This document shows positions 9,701 to 14,459 of a stretch of 14,459 nt of DNA, in pieces; the first letter of the stretch is position 1, and every line of letters starts with the position of its first letter. The notes under the pieces are model-generated. The model was not told the origin of the DNA, ran no database searches, and saw nothing but the letters and a program-made list of their open reading frames with translations. This stretch comes from Bacteroidales bacterium UBA1189 (GTDB lineage Bacteria > Bacteroidota > Bacteroidia > Bacteroidales > Bacteroidaceae). The DNA lies in the NCBI GenBank assembly GCA_002309805.1, contig DBYJ01000044.1, positions 43,226 to 57,684 of the forward strand. The letters run 5' to 3'. The position numbers and the translations under genes were made by a program.

Positions 9701-12700
9701 TGAATTGCTGGTACATGCCGTTCCACAGCCTCAGTCGTGTCATCATGTCGGCCTTACCCGCCTCGTCGTTCTTGATGCCATTGTTGTCCTCGGTCTCGAC
9801 GTCGCGATACCAGTGGTACTTCACGCCTTTCACGGTGAAGTCGGCACCCGTGGACTCGTAGGCAATGAAGCGGTTCTGGTGTTTCTTCCAGACGGCAGAG
9901 GAGAGGTAGTCCTGATAGTGGTCGGCACGCACGCTGATTCTGAGGTTGGGACAGCCCGTGAAGGCATCGTCGGCCACACGGAACACCTGTGCGGAAGTCG
10001 TCGTTGTCGTTGGGGTCAGTCCCGTCCAGTGGTTGTTGCCCTCGGTCGTGTATTGCATCAGCATCAGCTCCTTGAAATTCGGGCAGTTTTCGAAGGCTCC
10101 CTGATCAATCAGGAAGTCGAAGGGCGTACGGGCGTTTCCGATGTTGTCGTCGTTGTCCTCGAAGAAGAGTTTTTCCAGATTCGTACAGCCCTGGAAGGCA
10201 TGGGGGGCGATGAGTCCCAGATGGGTGTGGTTATAGAGTAACGACCTGTAGAGGTCGTTGCGGATGAGAACGCCCTTTATCCCATCTCTGGTCTGCGGGT
10301 CGCTGGCGTTGTCGCTGAAACCTACGACGGCGGTGATTTCCGAGGGGTCGCCCGCTGTGTACATAATGAGGTTGGCGTCGCTGTTGTCGCTCTCGAACGT
10401 CCAGCCCTTGGCTATGCGGTCCTCGTCGCTGATGTAGAAGTGGTAGTCACGGCGCGAGAGGTAGCGGTAGGTGACGCCATAGAACGTGCGCTGCGTCTCG
10501 GCCTCGGGGATGGCACTGGTCCATACGCCCAGGCTGGGTTTGTGTTTGAGGTCCTTGAGCTGGTGCAGGCCGTTGCGCGTCCACGGGTCGCTGATGAAGC
10601 AGCCGTTCATGCCGTCCTGCCAGTGGTTGAACGGGATGCTGGCATCGAGGGTGGTGCGTATCCAACAGCCGCTCTTGTAGTAGCCGCGTCCGTTGAAGGT
10701 CACGTCCGGCTCGCCAACGAACTCGTAGCTGCCGCCTTCGGGAGCATAGAGCTCATCGACGACGAAGGTGCCCTGAGGGTCTGACAATGCCAGTGTCAGG
10801 TTTTCAGCCTCATAATTGAAGGTGGTGTAACAGTCCTCCATCGTGAGTTTGCTGTAGTCGGCCATCCGGACGAAGTTCTGACCGGTTCGGACGAGATTGT
10901 ACCAGACCAGGTCGGCGGGGTCGAAGAGGCTCTCGCGGATGGTGACGGGTACGTTCGACCAACCCACGAAGCCACCGCAGCGGGTGGCACCTCCAGAAGA
11001 ATGCAGATTACCCATGAACGAGCATCGCTCGATGACGAGCCCCTCGCCGCCCGAAGCCGCACCAATGAGTCCGCCGTTGGAGGCATCGCCGCTGATGGTG
11101 GAGTAGATGGTCATGGACGAGTGGCAGTCGTAGAGGCGGACCCGGCCGCTGCCGCCCATGACTTGCCCAATGATGCCGCCTGTGTATGGGGCGCTGGTGC
11201 AGACCTTGCCTGCGGTGTGCAGATGGCGGAACGTGGCCTCGCTGACACGGTAGAAGGGTGCCTTGGCCACGTCCGAAGGATTGTATTCGCTGCCCACGTT
11301 GAGGGTGAGCGTATGGCCGTCGCCGTCGAAGGTGCCGCTGAAGGGGTGCTCGTCGGTGCCCACGCTGATGCCGCCGCAGTCGATGTCGTGCGTCAGGCGG
11401 AACACCTTGCCGGTGTAGGTGTTCTCACCCGTAGCCAGGTCGAGGTACAGCTTGGTCCAGTCGGCCGTGCTGCCGATGAGGTAGGGCGACTCTTCGGTGC
11501 CGTCGCCCGTGAAGTCGCCGCTGCTCTTGATGGTGGCATCAATGGTGATGACGTTGGGCGTGGCCGCCGGCGTCAATGTATACCAACCGCCGTTGGGACC
11601 GGTAATCGTGGCATCGCTGGCGGTGAGTTGGATCAGGGTGAATCCGTCATCCACGGTGGCAGAGAAGTGAGGGGTCTCGCTACGCCCCACCATGAACAGG
11701 TTGTCGAACAACAGGCCTACGCCGTATGACGCGAGATGGCTTACGGGGTATCGGACAGGTTCCGCCGGACCCATCAAGGCGTATGTCAGCCTGAGGGCAG
11801 GATTGGCGTTGCGCACCACCATCATAGAATTGCCCACATTGTAGCCGCCGTAGGTGTTGGTGGCTGAGCCGCAACGGGCTGTCTGCGTATCGTCCAGCAC
11901 CAGGTCCATCTTGCAGCCCGTGGCTCCAATGACATGCTGGTTGTATGCCGCACAGTCCTCAAGCGTGATGCCGCTGCCGCCCGTGGCGCACCACCCCACG
12001 AGGTAGCCGGCGTTGGCAAGCGAGCTGCCCGTGATGGTGCCGTCGAACAGGCAGCCGCGTAGCGTGGTGGTCGAGCTGGAGGCATGCCCCACGAAGCCGC
12101 CGGCATGGGTGCTGCGGCACGTGATGGTGGCCGACACACGGCAGTTCTCAATCAGGTTCACATTCCCGTTACCCAAAATGCCAGCCACAAGTCCTGCCGA
12201 GTGGATGCCGCCGGTGATGTCGCCTGCCACATGCAGGTTCTTGATGGTGCCGCCGTTGAGCTTGTAGAAGGGTGCCGTATTGTCGCCGCCACTCAGATGG
12301 GCGGTGATGGTGTGGCCGCCGCCGTCGAACACGCCGGTAAAGCAAAGGTCGCCGGTGCCCTCAAGCACATAGCCCGCACGGGTGTTGATGTCGATGTCGT
12401 CGGTAAGAAGGAAATGATAGCCCTTCGTGCCTTTGTCGGCGAATGTATAGGTGAAATACAGCCAGTCGCCTGCATTCTCTATAAGGTAGGGATTGTTTTC
12501 ATCGCCGTCGCCCTTCAGGTCGCTGTTGAGCGCCATATAGACATCCTCGGCCGGCATGGTAAGTATTTGATTGCCACCACTTATGGTGACATTGCCTTCG
12601 GGTACGCTAAAGCAATAGTCCATGAAGACAAGCCCGCCGGGAAGGTCGTAAGACTCAAAGGTTATCGTCTCGCCGCTGCCCAGGTAGAATGTCTCGCCCA

Positions 12701-13598
12701 GTTTCAGACCCTGGGGCAATGCCTGGATGGCTGTGGTGGTATAGGTGGCATTGGCTGTACATTGGGGAGGGTAGCTGTCCGAGAGGTAGATAAGCTTGTA
12801 GCCGTGCTTCACCTCGCCCCAGTTATGGGCCAGCGAGTAGCAGTTGGTTGTCGGCACGGTCGAGGCGCTTTGATTCGCAGCGTAATTGAAGCCGGCGTGC
12901 GTGATGCCACTATAGGTGCCGTTCTCGATACAGTTCTTCACCGTGACCCCCGCCGACGTCTCGGGGCTCCAGCCCACGATGGCTCCGCCATAGCAGAAGT
13001 CTTGGCTTGTCTGGGTCTTGAGTTCACCGTCGAACAGGCAGCCCTCGACGGTCAGGTTGCTGCCGTTGCCTACGAAGCCGCCCACCACCATCATGCCGTT
13101 CTCGGGGAACGTGGTGATCTGGGCCGACACGCGGCAGTCGGTAATCACGTTGCCCGTGCCGCTGACCGAGCCTGCCAAGCCTGCGGTGTGCAGTCCGCCC
13201 TGGATGGTGCCCGTCACGTGGAGGTGGCTGATGGTGGCGCCTTCGATGTAGCCGAATGGCGCCGCACGGCCGCTGGTCGTGGTGATATCGGCGGTGATGG
13301 TATAGCCGCCGCCGTCGAAAGAGCCCTTGAAATGATGGGAGCTTGTACCTACCATCGCCGTGGCGTTGATGTCGCCCATCAGACGGAAGGCCGTGCCGTC
13401 GGCAACCTTACCCTCGCTGACTTCTGAGGCCAGCGTCGCCCAGTCGGCTGAGTTGCGGATCTGATAGGGATCGGTGGCTGTGCCCGAGCCGTCCCATTTC
13501 GCTGTCTCCTGTGCAAAACCCTGCACGAAGCCAAGCAGCATCACAATCACGGGGAGGTAGAATTGGAGCTTCTTATTCATATTTGTCGGTTTTTTCAT
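3735..13598 (-). CDS. Giant secreted BspA-like LRR / GLUG repeat protein
   Basis: A 3287-residue, roughly 360-kDa surface or secreted protein. Residues 1-30 are a signal peptide (start MKKPTNMNKK, hydrophobic to LLGFVQGFAQ); Met7 is an alternative start, but the TAATG overlap with a leader frame favours Met1. Three GLUG-type beta-helix modules lie at about 32-225, 363-535 and 691-895, each with PY(Q/L)I, FDGxGxT(I/L)T and GGFVG-like motifs. From about 1041 come large LRR_5 modules opening GVTYRY (1041), GVKYHWY (1258), GLTYDY (1498), GAKYAY (1950) and, degenerate, GIKAAL (2129), with AFKGCTNLKEL-type leucine-rich units. A helical Ala-rich block occupies about 1510-1745. Canonical BspA repeats follow (IGEYAFMRCISLTEIVIP near 2210). 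A second module (ALGLT ... VVGPLNGEDVAVLRHM) occurs at about 2307 and 2678. Near 3075-3260 is a sandwich with YTVCLPYEL, then the tail VYDLSGRPM...KGIFISNGKK. BspA relatives bind host or bacterial surfaces; adhesion is an inference. Confidence 0.9.
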   Translation of the reverse strand: MKKPTNMNKKLQFYLPVIVMLLGFVQGFAQETAKWDGSGTATDPYQIRNSADWATLASEVSEGKVADGTAFRLMGDINATAMVGTSSHHFKGSFDGGGYTITADITTTSGRAAPFGYIEGATISHLHVTGTIQGGLHTAGLAGSVSGTGNVITDCRVSAQITTFPENGMMVVGGFVGNGSNLTVEGCLFDGELKTQTSQDFCYGGAIVGWSPETSAGVTVKNCIENGTYSGITHAGFNYAANQSASTVPTTNCYSLAHNWGEVKHGYKLIYLSDSYPPQCTANATYTTTAIQALPQGLKLGETFYLGSGETITFESYDLPGGLVFMDYCFSVPEGNVTISGGNQILTMPAEDVYMALNSDLKGDGDENNPYLIENAGDWLYFTYTFADKGTKGYHFLLTDDIDINTRAGYVLEGTGDLCFTGVFDGGGHTITAHLSGGDNTAPFYKLNGGTIKNLHVAGDITGGIHSAGLVAGILGNGNVNLIENCRVSATITCRSTHAGGFVGHASSSTTTLRGCLFDGTITGSSLANAGYLVGWCATGGSGITLEDCAAYNQHVIGATGCKMDLVLDDTQTARCGSATNTYGGYNVGNSMMVVRNANPALRLTYALMGPAEPVRYPVSHLASYGVGLLFDNLFMVGRSETPHFSATVDDGFTLIQLTASDATITGPNGGWYTLTPAATPNVITIDATIKSSGDFTGDGTEESPYLIGSTADWTKLYLDLATGENTYTGKVFRLTHDIDCGGISVGTDEHPFSGTFDGDGHTLTLNVGSEYNPSDVAKAPFYRVSEATFRHLHTAGKVCTSAPYTGGIIGQVMGGSGRVRLYDCHSSMTIYSTISGDASNGGLIGAASGGEGLVIERCSFMGNLHSSGGATRCGGFVGWSNVPVTIRESLFDPADLVWYNLVRTGQNFVRMADYSKLTMEDCYTTFNYEAENLTLALSDPQGTFVVDELYAPEGGSYEFVGEPDVTFNGRGYYKSGCWIRTTLDASIPFNHWQDGMNGCFISDPWTRNGLHQLKDLKHKPSLGVWTSAIPEAETQRTFYGVTYRYLSRRDYHFYISDEDRIAKGWTFESDNSDANLIMYTAGDPSEITAVVGFSDNASDPQTRDGIKGVLIRNDLYRSLLYNHTHLGLIAPHAFQGCTNLEKLFFEDNDDNIGNARTPFDFLIDQGAFENCPNFKELMLMQYTTEGNNHWTGLTPTTTTTSAQVFRVADDAFTGCPNLRISVRADHYQDYLSSAVWKKHQNRFIAYESTGADFTVKGVKYHWYRDVETEDNNGIKNDEAGKADMMTRLRLWNGMYQQFNAASLLTTKEDCNVYYTSIVGVDNDDIDSENGTMRIYNDPGSYYNYKTIVLSREAIAGNTHVKAIEFWQTNGRSENSYSDLKMVIPNGAFKGCTNLKELRLFYYVQDGDDCWMALGPKDVIPGDNIFGYADVTNDDEVNGMNDADWEAQQNLRASDFKILVSTELYPDFKDDPNWQPYLAFLEPVDYSPSPRDEFSEGGLTYDYMTSPGGIMQASQVVSQDVSWWTAPRIAIEVAMVAYTIGSLVSAQGVIQSTTTASSEAWDALLVAGQAVETQQGLVQAAETNAAAIAASWGKAGISTLAKFAAENGAKVSMREIGQAAFNELLNLGVCSADGTLIASVGTLEQLSIGQLSLVHQAVFQAARKAAADATARLAVLEAEKQIAEKAWRTLTIKRLAAASLDIGNVGLKALRYAVNPASAATSTAGLIASKCWGGSGSYNADAMNKGMRENILSNIHQVGLVGGGYVITTPQKNLVYHTYIKSVGNDVEDAVIYAGFDNDNNSNTSNRTMTFLPATFQNKTSLKTVRFHDISGQSSNTGMAFLFTIPDEAFKGCTALTEFSTLLATDDNGTRALGPENFILAGDSIFAGRKCKAEVDSLTAIGKGAGLVPFHIVIDPLRKDDYLASESWKPLEKFFTYESALPAEKYSEYGAKYAYAYEQNSIKKEHKESGHLIEHTLVVGPDDDFITGHQGAVKLCNDIGTYNNYQLDEVKAEAFKDNKNLRSVSFVDLYGFGAFGDCYTGLQMHIGDRAFQGCSNLADLDLLYMVTDGENHIEPMTPQMISIGKDVFKDSPARIKMMPQQVAWFEADDAWAEYKDRFMPCVVRFTDPGIKAALKEMAYYDPANTGTDPAYWDDYCDFARIGGAGFSWLDDRFDAQRDNIYSFSDFKYFESVGLDYIGDWFRECTKLANIELPSTIKRIGEYAFMRCISLTEIVIPAAVTHIDKCAFDLCSRLNTIVVKGDVPATLGELAFDKHEGLKIYVPTDKLNDYVTRWSDYASYIQPMSEYRINKKVRVDAPGQLASALGLTLIKENDKVRYIQGPYAKYDSLTVVGPLNGEDVAVLRHMMGADAYDSDFTDGQLRYLNLWDATLTQDNANSYNGYGVDEYLEQDNWVGEYMFHNCNALESVVLPRTVTEIGENAFQEAFGLKRIAVGRNTTTYTRDLLQDLTGIEEVVFLTDAHASSESDDPWEAPIEQVYTLPTQLGDYLGDTNLTNRAQNVTSPFSSDELMWALADKGHFFPSEYLELESAEGIFNGNTTIKDLGEFYLFQNVKQLENTFTDMSSLETVTLPSSVEAIGRHAFDGCTSLKTIHVSSMKVTEVTENAETSLQYITPTLADDAFCTLPSDFQILVPKEYCKLYRERWAQYADHINPAGANHAYEEMVTVTLTEPNTLAAALGLTATTKTSVGATWVNGLKGDYSRIYKLKVIGPISGGDLDVMRHLAGYCPWTSSRNYAGRLEYIDLYDANLVESSVGVAGYYKASTSFYMAENFQLYDVDANELPHHAFLRAYNLRTLILPRTCTTVNERALQECEGLETLVLGDDMTNFNWNALDDDAMLTRMYILANQKVNITTDLAVWRWLCNNYNPTFDAFYVRPSLYQQYLEDDAYTGSSWQRTNNVSRGDFDDDETFCAFAAHAAATYDDLAEVYSVNGWFDNHTGVKDLTPLGFAAIDELRAADMQRLTQLERVVLPVTLTSIDKDVFSQSPGLRYVDMLMLDADLTADVKTRGLADLGINTQQTLVYLPKEYGETQETNVVVNSGTSLSAQTFRLVDGKDYCVPYAFTAATVENTRSFATAGSLYTVCLPYELNVPAGATAYQLSERDGNQLVFTAVTGKLEAMQPYLIKTASANVTLGTDIQQQIPASGGNTFGKEKNAPGFTMRGTFDYLTNAEAHSLGAYLMQSDNKWYPAPAHVEAASIPAFRCFLLQKGGANARALTTELVDDLTGVETIRTIDADGNENVYDLSGRPMTTTAKGIFISNGKKGIIK
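8364..9071 (-). other. Helical Ala-rich block inserted in the giant protein
   Basis: Residues about 1510-1745 of the giant protein differ from the beta-rich, aromatic-rich repeats on both sides. They are rich in Ala, Ile, Leu, Glu and Lys, nearly free of Pro, and predict as long helices: APRIAIEVAMVAYTIGSLVS could span or insert in a membrane, and LAVLEAEKQIAEKAWRTL looks like a coiled coil or helical hairpin. A Gly-rich stretch (CWGGSGSYN) follows near 1730. The LRR-type pattern resumes at NLVYHTYIKSVG. Boundaries are by eye. Role unknown: spacer, oligomerisation helix bundle or membrane-active element are options. Confidence 0.6.
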
Positions 13599-13702
13599 TA
13601 TGCATCAGTCGTTAATTGCATGTTTTTCAAATATTCTGGATAAAAAATCACTCTCCGGGGCTGATCCAACAGCCAAAAATCTATGTTTCTTCTCGTCGTC
13701 AT
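13598..13702 (-). CDS. 34-codon leader frame overlapping the giant gene
   Basis: An ATG at 13702 opens a 34-codon minus-strand frame starting MTTRRNIDFW and ending NMQLTTDA. Its TAA (13600-13598) overlaps the giant gene's ATG by one base as TAATG. The start lies about 20 bases after the predicted transcription start. Such an overlap would let ribosomes ending the leader restart on the giant gene. It uses AGA, ATA and TTA/TTG codons that the G/C-rich genes nearby avoid, which fits either a regulatory leader or simply non-coding A/T-rich DNA. With only 34 codons a chance frame cannot be excluded. I do not recognise the peptide. Confidence 0.42.
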   Translation of the reverse strand: MTTRRNIDFWLLDQPRRVIFYPEYLKNMQLTTDA

Positions 13703-13728
13703 AGGGGAGTTATTCCACGTTTTAGCTG

Positions 13729-13760
13729 CAAAGATACGGCCTTTCGTCGGAAAACGCAAA
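13729..13760 (-). promoter_or_regulatory. Bacteroidota sigma-ABfr promoter of the giant gene
   Basis: On the minus strand TTTG (13760-13757) is followed after 20 bases by TATCTTTG (13736-13729) and then CA. This matches the Bacteroidota consensus TTTG, 19-21 bases, TANNTTTG in both boxes and spacing. Transcription would start near 13722, giving a leader of about 125 bases before the giant gene's ATG. Confidence 0.75.
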
Positions 13761-13817
13761 GAAATGTCAGATTCTTTTTATTAGGTTTTAGGCTTGTCCT
13801 ATCCTTGGCAAAGCGGA

Positions 13818-13893
13818 TAGTGACGGGTTGAAAAGTGCCCATTTAACGTTAGAAGTACCGTTTGCTGCGCGGTTTCCTTTTCAACCCGTCACT
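13818..13893. repeat. Repeat R, copies 2 and 3 as a 17-bp inverted repeat
   Basis: TAGTGACGGGTTGAAAAG at 13818-13835 equals copy 1 at 3369-3386. CTTTTCAACCCGTCACT at 13877-13893 is the exact inverse complement of 13819-13835. The 17-bp stem encloses 41 bases. It lies about 60 bases upstream of the giant gene's -33 box. An RNA hairpin, a protein site or the end pair of a miniature element are all possible. Confidence 0.75.
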
Positions 13894-13948
13894 CGTTCAG
13901 AGGGCTTTTCAGGCCGAGAATGGCGATTGAGCTAGGTGAAGGAAAAAG

Positions 13949-13961
13949 TTACAATCTGTAA
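13949..13961. promoter_or_regulatory. Palindrome TTACA-ATC-TGTAA
   Basis: Perfect 5-base half sites around a 3-base centre, within AAGTTACAATCTGTAAGCAG (13946-13965). The geometry suits a dimeric DNA-binding protein, but no regulator is identified. A related site lies 170 bases on with its centre reversed. Confidence 0.35.
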
Positions 13962-13988
13962 GCAGAAGCAGATGGGCGGCAATTTCCG

Positions 13989-14004
13989 AGTGACGGGTCA
14001 AAAA
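13989..14004 (+). repeat. Repeat R, degraded copy 4
   Basis: AGTGACGGGTCAAAA matches the core of repeat R with one change (T to C) and loses similarity after the A run. It supports R being a dispersed family and not a two-copy accident. Confidence 0.5.
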
Positions 14005-14048
14005 TGTAACCGCGCAGAAGAACGGGGTTCTTCCGTGGAATGGAGGTA

Positions 14049-14079
14049 CCGGGAGTCCTTCTTTGCCGTCAGCCTTAAC
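14049..14079. repeat. 7-bp inverted repeat CCGGGAG / CTCCCGG
   Basis: CCGGGAG at 14049-14055 pairs with CTCCCGG at 14073-14079 across a 17-base loop. It could be a G/C-rich hairpin, but no T run follows on either strand, so a terminator is unlikely. Confidence 0.35.
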
Positions 14080-14118
14080 CCTCTCCCGGCTTACAACCGT
14101 CGTCCCCGCAAGGCGAAG

Positions 14119-14131
14119 TTACAGATTGTAA
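14119..14131. promoter_or_regulatory. Palindrome TTACA-GAT-TGTAA
   Basis: Second TTACA-N3-TGTAA site, within AAGTTACAGATTGTAAGCAG (14116-14135). Outer bases (AAG and GCAG) match the first site in direct orientation while the central 13 bases are its inverse complement. GCTTACAA at 14079-14086 adds a further inverted half site. Confidence 0.35.
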
Positions 14132-14164
14132 GCAGAGAGGCAAGGTTCTTCATTTAACGCCAAC

Positions 14165-14223
14165 ACAGCATCAAACGCTGTGCCGACAGAATCAAACTCT
14201 GTGCCGCCAGAATCAAACGCTGT
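14165..14223. repeat. Three 21-base units, each a small hairpin
   Basis: Units begin at 14165, 14186 and 14207 with period 21. Each has an invariant ATCAAAC loop. Unit 1 pairs ACAGC with GCTGT, unit 2 pairs ACAGA with TCTGT (a compensating C-G to A-T change), and unit 3 (CCAGA, GCTGT) keeps only the three central pairs. GCCG separates the units. Confidence 0.65.
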
Positions 14224-14252
14224 GGTGCCAGCCCCTTGCTCTATGCGCTCAG

Positions 14253-14282
14253 CGCACTACGTTACGGGAACGACGTAGTGCG
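14253..14282. repeat. 10-bp perfect hairpin CGCACTACGT / ACGTAGTGCG
   Basis: CGCACTACGT at 14253-14262 is exactly complementary to 14273-14282 with a 10-base loop. The right-arm core ACGTAGTG is repeated once more at 14294-14301 and followed by AATTTTT. GCGCTCAGCGC at 14245-14255 is an overlapping palindrome, so two alternative folds are possible. A plus-strand terminator of an upstream transcript is conceivable, but no plus-strand gene precedes it. Confidence 0.55.
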
Positions 14283-14419
14283 TCCGCAGAAGAACGTAGT
14301 GAATTTTTCAAACTAACTGAACAGGGCCCACCAAGGACCGGACGGCTCTTTTCTGTGTAATCCTCTATTGTCAAGGAAAATCTACTTGAACGAAAAGAAA
14401 ACAAGCAGCAAAGCAAATT

Positions 14420-14453
14420 ATTTTTCATTTTTCATTCTTCATTCTTCATTTTT
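14420..14453. repeat. T-rich ATTTTTC / ATTCTTC tandem repeat
   Basis: Tandem ATTTTTC and ATTCTTC heptamers. The first 17 bases equal the right arm of the inverted repeat at 3723-3739, so the same A/T-rich element brackets the giant-gene locus. The window ends shortly after, so an opposite arm may lie outside. Confidence 0.7.
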
Positions 14454-14459
14454 GTTGTA

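Larger units (their letters stand above)
13761..14459. other. Gene-free, repeat-rich intergenic region
   Basis: I see no convincing gene here on either strand. Short open frames have no recognisable start context or protein motif. The stretch holds the repeats, palindromes and hairpins listed separately, and two copies of the 12-mer CGCAGAAGAACG (around 14013 and 14285). Whatever gene lies upstream of the giant gene begins outside the window. Confidence 0.7.

Noticed and set aside
8634..10241. Long plus-strand open frame of 535 codons
   Set aside because: Antisense shadow of the helical block and LRR modules; nothing recognisable in the product.
12084..13427. Long plus-strand open frame of 447 codons
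   Set aside because: Antisense shadow of the GLUG modules; the repeated His/Ala/Val pattern mirrors the repeats on the other strand.
13616..13831. Plus-strand 71-codon open frame
   Set aside because: It runs over the giant gene's promoter and leader on the opposite strand, with a basic, unpatterned product. Conservation of the DNA could make it appear in databases without its being translated.
13936..14157. Plus-strand 73-codon open frame
   Set aside because: Crosses both TTACA-N3-TGTAA sites and the hairpin, has no leader typical of the genus and no protein motif.
14165..14223. CRISPR array
   Set aside because: Period is 21 bases with only a 4-base separator and no spacers; no cas genes are present.

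Overview
The window looks like chromosomal DNA of a gut, rumen or oral Bacteroidales, most likely Prevotellaceae. The grounds are: no Shine-Dalgarno sites but A/T-rich leaders; a promoter of the Bacteroidota type (TTTG, 20 bases, TATCTTTG); a very large BspA-like surface protein ending in the short YDLSGR...KGIFISNGKK tail common in Prevotella; and G/C-rich coding DNA separated by A/T-rich intergenic repeats built from TGAAAAA. No rRNA, tRNA, transposase or CRISPR array is visible.

Left part (1-3293, plus strand): the 3' part of a large GH106-like glycoside hydrolase gene, followed after 8 bases by a complete secreted GH140-like (DUF4038) hydrolase. The pair reads as the end of a polysaccharide-utilisation operon, plausibly for a pectin such as rhamnogalacturonan II, because characterised members of both families act there. 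Just after the second stop lies what looks like an orphan protein tail (GIFITRGHKYLFR, then a stop).

Middle (3294-3734): a convergent junction. It holds an 18-base repeat also found beyond the far end of the giant gene, a 59-codon minus-strand gene for a small peptide with a Prevotella-like KKxYxxP start and a GSVWDN end, and a 17-base perfect inverted repeat whose right arm contains the stop codon of the giant gene.

Right part (3735-13598, minus strand): one gene for a secreted protein of about 3287 residues. In order it has a signal peptide, three GLUG-type beta-helix modules, a series of large leucine-rich (LRR_5/BspA) repeat modules, an Ala-rich helical block inserted inside the third of these, further LRR_5 blocks with two copies of a second module, and a C-terminal sandwich plus tail. 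Upstream are a 34-codon leader frame whose stop overlaps the giant gene's start as TAATG, and a well-matched promoter 20 bases or so before the leader.

Far right (13761-14459): about 700 bases with no convincing gene but much short-repeat structure: a 17-bp inverted repeat of the junction motif, two TTACA-N3-TGTAA palindromes, three 21-base mini-hairpin units, a 10-bp hairpin, and a T-rich repeat at the window edge. The hydrolases and the giant gene are convergent and probably independently regulated. The most novel-looking material is the giant protein with its inserted helical block, its overlapping leader frame, and the small peptide gene behind it.
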